Assembly: GCF_033366695.1 (NCBI RefSeq)
Contig: NZ_JAOBTQ010000001.1
Span: forward strand, 4,464,001 to 4,528,000
DNA from: Streptomyces sp. SCL15-4
GTDB taxonomy: Bacteria; Actinomycetota; Actinomycetes; Streptomycetales; Streptomycetaceae
Direction: 5' to 3'
DNA: 64,000 bases
Part shown: positions 60,914 to 64,000 of the stretch, one piece after another
Layout of the letters: each line of letters starts with the position of its first letter
Numbering within the stretch: the stretch's first letter is position 1
Position numbers and translations under genes: made by a program
Notes under the pieces: generated by a model
What the model was told of the DNA's origin: nothing
Seen by the model: the letters and a program-made list of their open reading frames with translations, nothing else
Databases searched by the model: none

Positions 60914-61228
60914 TTACTTGCTGGCGTGAGTGGGTGCGGACTGCTCGGACGGCGCTTCCGGCTGGACCCCGGGGGCGCCGTCGTCATCGGTGGCTGTTGC
61001 CGACTGGACCTCGACAACAGCGGGTAGGCCGAGAAAGGCCAGGAGGTCCGTCTTGCGGACTCGGAACGCGCGCCCGAACCGCACGACCTCGATGGGGAAC
61101 TCGCCCGCCTTGATCAGGTCGTAGCCGAGCGTTTCGCCGATGTTCAAGGCGGCGAAGGCCTGCAGCGCGGTCGGCATGGCGGGGAGCTGGCGAACCTGCT
61201 CCAGAGAGAGTGGAGCGGCGGTCGTCAT
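60914..61228 (-). CDS. Excisionase-like helix-turn-helix protein
   Basis: 104 residues. NIGETLGYDLIKAGEFPIEV then RFGRAFRVRKTDLLAFLG is a MerR-type winged helix as in excisionases and phage regulators. It may be the excisionase of this prophage or a replication regulator. It overlaps the XRE gene by 4 bp. Confidence 0.75.
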   Translation of the reverse strand: MTTAAPLSLEQVRQLPAMPTALQAFAALNIGETLGYDLIKAGEFPIEVVRFGRAFRVRKTDLLAFLGLPAVVEVQSATATDDDGAPGVQPEAPSEQSAPTHASK

Positions 61229-61512
61229 ACGGCGCCCTGCGCGACGATGAAGGTCCGGCCCGCCCTCTCCATCGGTATGAACAGCACCAAGAGGTCGATG
61301 CCGAGGGCAGCGGCGATGGCCTTGGCTTTGGCCTCGGGCACAGTGCGCTGAGCACCGGACATGAGGGCGCCGATCGTGCCGTTCGCGATGCCGGCGGCCT
61401 CTGCGAGGCCGCGGCTGGTGATGGCATGGCCAGTGCCAGTGCGCTCCATCAGCATCTTCAGCCGGTCGCTGCTGGCGACGGCGTACATGGTGGGCGGAGT
61501 GTGCGCGGACAT
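61225..61512 (-). CDS. XRE-family phage regulator (Cro-like candidate)
   Basis: 95 residues. HTH at about 15-70 (RLKMLMERTGTGHAITSRGLA, EAAGIANGTIGALMSGAQRT). First gene of the minus-strand early operon and divergent from the putative repressor gene. Position suits a Cro-like or early regulator. Confidence 0.78.
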   Translation of the reverse strand: MSAHTPPTMYAVASSDRLKMLMERTGTGHAITSRGLAEAAGIANGTIGALMSGAQRTVPEAKAKAIAAALGIDLLVLFIPMERAGRTFIVAQGAV

Positions 61513-61515
61513 GTG

Positions 61516-61758
61516 CGTTCACCTCATGGGACGGTTCGTTCATCGCGCTGAACGGCGATGACCAAGAGCATCACACGAGCTGAACGTCCTGTCCAGCGTG
61601 CTGAACGGAGCGGTCAGGGTTGGCCTAGTTTTTGGTCAATGGAAGGGGGCGGGCTGGCGAACGTGACTCGCCTACTGAACAATCCGTCCAGTGAGTGGAA
61701 CGACAATGGACAATGACCAGCGCATATCCATCGACGGCTCCAAGGGCGTAGCTGAACG
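61516..61758. promoter_or_regulatory. Lysogeny control region with TGAACG operator array
   Basis: TGAACG (or its complement CGTTCA) occurs six times: 61516 and 61537 (complement), 61549, 61581, 61602 and 61753. The pair at 61537/61549 forms a symmetrical CGTTCA-6-TGAACG unit, and two pairs are 21 bp apart (two helical turns). It spans the gap between the divergent regulators, as expected for a repressor-operator switch. Confidence 0.65.
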
Positions 61759-61792
61759 ATCACAGCGCATACCTCGACCCAGGAGTGGCAGG

Positions 61793-62233
61793 ATGATCCC
61801 CATGGCGGCGCATAACGATCAAGCGACACGAGGGCCCGGCAGTCCCGAACGCCGCACGCAGTTCGCGGACTTGATCAGGGCCCGGAGGGCGGAGCTGAGG
61901 CTGAGCTTGAAGGAATTCGCGACAAGGTCCGTAGATCCGGTGACTGGCACGAGCGTCACGCGTGGCTGGATCTATCGCTTGGAGACCGGGGAGTCGGTGA
62001 TCCCTCCGCAGCTACCCGAGCTGCGAGCCTTGCGTGCCGCGTGCGATCTGCCACTTGAGCAGCTGCAAGACGCTGCCGGCGCACAGTTCTTCGGGGTGGA
62101 TCCGCTGGTGAGCGGCTCCACCGAGGCCAAGGCCTACGTGCACAAGCTAGATCGCCTCCCGGCTGAGCAGCGTGACCGCCTGCTTCGCCTCATCGACACT
62201 CTCGTCCCGCCGGACGACCCGAGCGCAAGTTGA
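61793..62233 (+). CDS. Putative phage repressor (XRE-like)
   Basis: 146 residues from ATG 61793 (AGGAG 7 bases upstream). RTQFADLIRARRAELRLSLK then GWIYRLETGESVIPPQLPEL is an XRE-type HTH (about 20-75). The C-terminal part is short, without a visible LexA-type protease domain. It faces away from the Cro-like gene across the operator array. In-frame starts at 61691 and 61706 are possible but would lie over operators. Confidence 0.75.
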   Translation: MIPMAAHNDQATRGPGSPERRTQFADLIRARRAELRLSLKEFATRSVDPVTGTSVTRGWIYRLETGESVIPPQLPELRALRAACDLPLEQLQDAAGAQFFGVDPLVSGSTEAKAYVHKLDRLPAEQRDRLLRLIDTLVPPDDPSAS

Positions 62234-62402
62234 ATCGATCATTCCCCTAAACGTGACTCCCTGTAGTTAGAGTCAGCGCAGTGTAGAGATCTGTTGTCCG
62301 TGGTGCGATCATGTCCGGACGCCATTGACCGCAAATGTGCTGGTCGATGGGTTTAGATCGAACGCAAGTGCGGGCACATGCCGGAAGGATGGGGGAGGCT
62401 GC

Positions 62403-62633
62403 ATGGAGTCACAGCGCCAGCAGGCGCGAGCCTGGTACTTCTTCAGTGATGAGGTACCGGACGGCGAAGTGATAGTGCCAATCAAGACACGATACGGCCT
62501 CGCGTTCGCGTGCCGACCCGGCGAGATGACCCAGCGCATGCTCGACGGGCTGAACGAAGCCGCGAGGCACGTACTCGGCGTGGGACTGGCGACCATCACC
62601 GACAATGAAAAGCCGCCCGAGCGGAAGGAGTAG
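62403..62633 (+). CDS. Small protein upstream of integrase, 76 aa
   Basis: MESQRQQARAWYFFSDEVPD, with a GGGAGG site 4 bases before the ATG. Ends just before the integrase gene, with which it probably forms an operon. Function unknown; could be a recombination directionality accessory, but no HTH is visible. Confidence 0.6.
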   Translation: MESQRQQARAWYFFSDEVPDGEVIVPIKTRYGLAFACRPGEMTQRMLDGLNEAARHVLGVGLATITDNEKPPERKE

Positions 62634-62638
62634 TGCCG

Positions 62639-64000
62639 ATGCCGTCAGCTCGCCGGGCCGGAAGCGTCTACCGTCGATGCGAGTGCCGCGATGATGACGG
62701 CAAGCTGCTGGGGCAGAAGTGTCCCAAGTTGAAGCGCAAGAACCATGGTGCGCCGGCGATCCGCCAGGAACTGCCGCCGGACGCCGAGGGGAAGCGCAGA
62801 ACGTTCCGGCGCACCGGGTACGAAAGTGTGACGGAGGCCCAGGGCGACCTCTCCCGCCTGCAGGCCATCCTCGACCTCCCCGGCGATGACCCTACGGAGC
62901 AGCAGCGCGTAGGCGACCTACTCGCGGATATCGCGAAGCGCCGCGCGGCCATCCCCAAGGCCGCTGAAGTCCAGCGCCGCCTCGGCGTGGGCATCCCGCT
63001 CGACGGCACCACTACGGTCGGCGAATGGCTTGACCGGTGGATGGCCAGTAAGAAAACCCGGCCCACGACGAACCGCGGCTATTCCTCGCACATCCGGGTT
63101 CACCTGCGGCCTCGCCTCGGGCACTACCGTCTCGACCGCCTGACCGTCGGCCACGTCCAGGAGATGTTCGACGCGATCGCCGACGAGAGCGACGTCATCC
63201 GTGCTGAGAACGCCGCCCGTCGCGAGCAGGCAGCGCGAGCGAAGTGGACGAAGCCGGGACGGCCACCGGCCAAGGAGCGCGAGCGCCTGGCCGCTGAGCG
63301 CGCGAAGCTCGCCGAGATGAAGCCGTACCGGAAGGCAAACGGGCCCGCGACACGGCACGCGATCCGCCGCACCCTGCGCACCGCGCTGAATGCCGCGATC
63401 GCCCAGCAGCTCATCACCTTCAACGCCGCCAGCCACGTCGAGCTGGGCTCCAGCGCGCGCCCCAAGGGCCTGCTTTGGACCGCCGAACGAGTCGAACGCT
63501 GGCGCGAGACCGGCAAAAAGCCCAGCCCCGTGATGGTGTGGAGCCCTGAGCAGCTTGGGGCTTTCCTGGACGTCGCCGAGGACAACAGCCGGTTGTACGC
63601 CTTCTATCACCTCGTCGCGCACCACGGCCTGCGCCGTGGTGAAGGGGTCGGCGCTGACTGGTCGAACGTGCACCTGGACGCCAGACCCGCCCGGATCGAT
63701 GTGCTCACCGAGATCGTGGTGGAGGGCTGGGAGCCCGTGGAGACGGTGCCCAAGACGGACTCCTCCATGGCCTCCGTGACGCTCGACCAGGGGACCGTGG
63801 CTGTACTGCGCGAGCACCGGGCCCGCCAGGAAGCAGAGCGTCAGGCGGCCGGGGCGGCTTGGACAGAGACCGGAAAAATCTTCACGACGGAGACAGGCGC
63901 CTGGCTGCACCCAGATGTGGTCAGCAAGGAGTTCCGGCGCCTGGTGGAGCTGGCAGACCTGCCGCCCATCAACCTGCGCGACCTCCGACATGGCGCGGCC
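62639..64000 (+). CDS. int: Tyrosine site-specific integrase (3' end beyond window)
   Basis: 454 codons are seen, open to the window edge. A Cys-rich N-terminal start (RRCECRDDDGKLLGQKCP) precedes a SAM-like DNA-binding domain with TVGEWLDRWMASKK near 123. Box I, HGLRRGEG, holds the first catalytic Arg near residue 332; the Lys-containing and Box II region begins at INLRDLRHGAA near 444, where the window ends, so the catalytic Tyr is not visible. ATG 62639 has GGAAGGAG upstream. It recombines attP with the tRNA-Lys attB. Confidence 0.93.
   Translation, partial: MPSARRAGSVYRRCECRDDDGKLLGQKCPKLKRKNHGAPAIRQELPPDAEGKRRTFRRTGYESVTEAQGDLSRLQAILDLPGDDPTEQQRVGDLLADIAKRRAAIPKAAEVQRRLGVGIPLDGTTTVGEWLDRWMASKKTRPTTNRGYSSHIRVHLRPRLGHYRLDRLTVGHVQEMFDAIADESDVIRAENAARREQAARAKWTKPGRPPAKERERLAAERAKLAEMKPYRKANGPATRHAIRRTLRTALNAAIAQQLITFNAASHVELGSSARPKGLLWTAERVERWRETGKKPSPVMVWSPEQLGAFLDVAEDNSRLYAFYHLVAHHGLRRGEGVGADWSNVHLDARPARIDVLTEIVVEGWEPVETVPKTDSSMASVTLDQGTVAVLREHRARQEAERQAAGAAWTETGKIFTTETGAWLHPDVVSKEFRRLVELADLPPINLRDLRHGAA

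Larger units (their letters stand above)
21850..64000. mobile_element. Siphovirus-type prophage integrated at tRNA-Lys (right end outside window)
   Basis: At least 42 kb. Recognisable modules: integration (62639-64000), lysogeny regulators (61225-62233), replication (55401-60187), DNA methylation, packaging (42876-44676), capsid (38227-42679), tail (29087-38218) and lysis (27283-28376). The tail module includes tape measure and tail-tube genes but no contractile sheath gene, hence a siphovirus. No module is visibly broken. The 22.1-26.4 kb segment beside attL holds cargo-type genes rather than phage structural genes. Confidence 0.93.

Overview
The window is high-GC actinobacterial DNA and almost certainly from a Streptomyces chromosome. 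The evidence is BldC, mycelial-type GTG starts, hairpin terminators that often lack T-runs, and a gene order (sterol-carrier/maleylpyruvate isomerase-like protein, purF, purM, DUF3073, Val/Leu dehydrogenase, bldC, hrpA, DEAD-box helicase) that matches the purF-bldC-hrpA neighbourhood I remember from Streptomyces coelicolor.

Chromosomal part, about 1-21850. Purine synthesis comes first (purF, purM), followed by DUF3073 and a branched-chain amino-acid dehydrogenase. The developmental regulator bldC has a long structured leader and a strong terminator, and then come a small Cys-containing protein, tRNA-Asp, HrpA, an ABC-2/DUF3533-like membrane protein, a small membrane protein and a gamma-glutamylcyclotransferase-like protein. 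A minus-strand tRNA cluster (Glu, Asp, Phe) follows, with an exact 16-bp match to the ParB-binding parS consensus between the Phe and Asp genes. The rest is a membrane metallophosphoesterase, a minigluzincin-like metallopeptidase, a proline-rich lipoprotein, a DEAD-box RNA helicase with an Arg/Asp/Gly-rich repeat tail, an amino-acid permease and tRNA-Lys(UUU).

Prophage, about 21850 to beyond 64000. A tailed (siphovirus-type) prophage begins at the 3' end of tRNA-Lys and runs out of the window inside a tyrosine integrase gene, so attR is not seen. The left end (22.1-26.4 kb) holds cargo-like genes: a small XRE regulator with a perfect palindromic operator, a four-gene translationally coupled operon (RsbW-like ATPase plus three Cys-rich proteins, two of them paralogues), an XRE/TPR regulator and a HAD phosphatase. 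From 26.5 to 61.5 kb nearly everything is on the minus strand. Read in the direction of transcription from right to left, it contains the XRE regulator and HTH proteins, a Prim-Pol/DUF927 replication protein, a GCGTACC iteron-like array (candidate origin), a DECH helicase, a C5-cytosine methyltransferase, small Zn-finger proteins, a cassette of membrane proteins, HNH/TerS/TerL, portal, protease, HK97 capsid, connectors, two homologous tail-tube proteins, a frameshifted tail assembly chaperone pair, tape measure, minor tail protein, endolysin, holin and small membrane proteins. Integration genes lie at the right end on the plus strand. The gene set looks complete, so the element may be inducible.

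The least explained parts are (i) the RsbW-like/Cys-rich operon beside attL, (ii) the 47.0-51.7 kb membrane cassette, in which two proteins join membrane helices to DNA-binding-like C-termini, (iii) the iteron array at 57.04-57.32 kb, and (iv) the 52.1 kb double inverted repeat in front of a small regulator. Coordinates of starts were chosen from ribosome-binding sites, family starts and ATGA overlaps.
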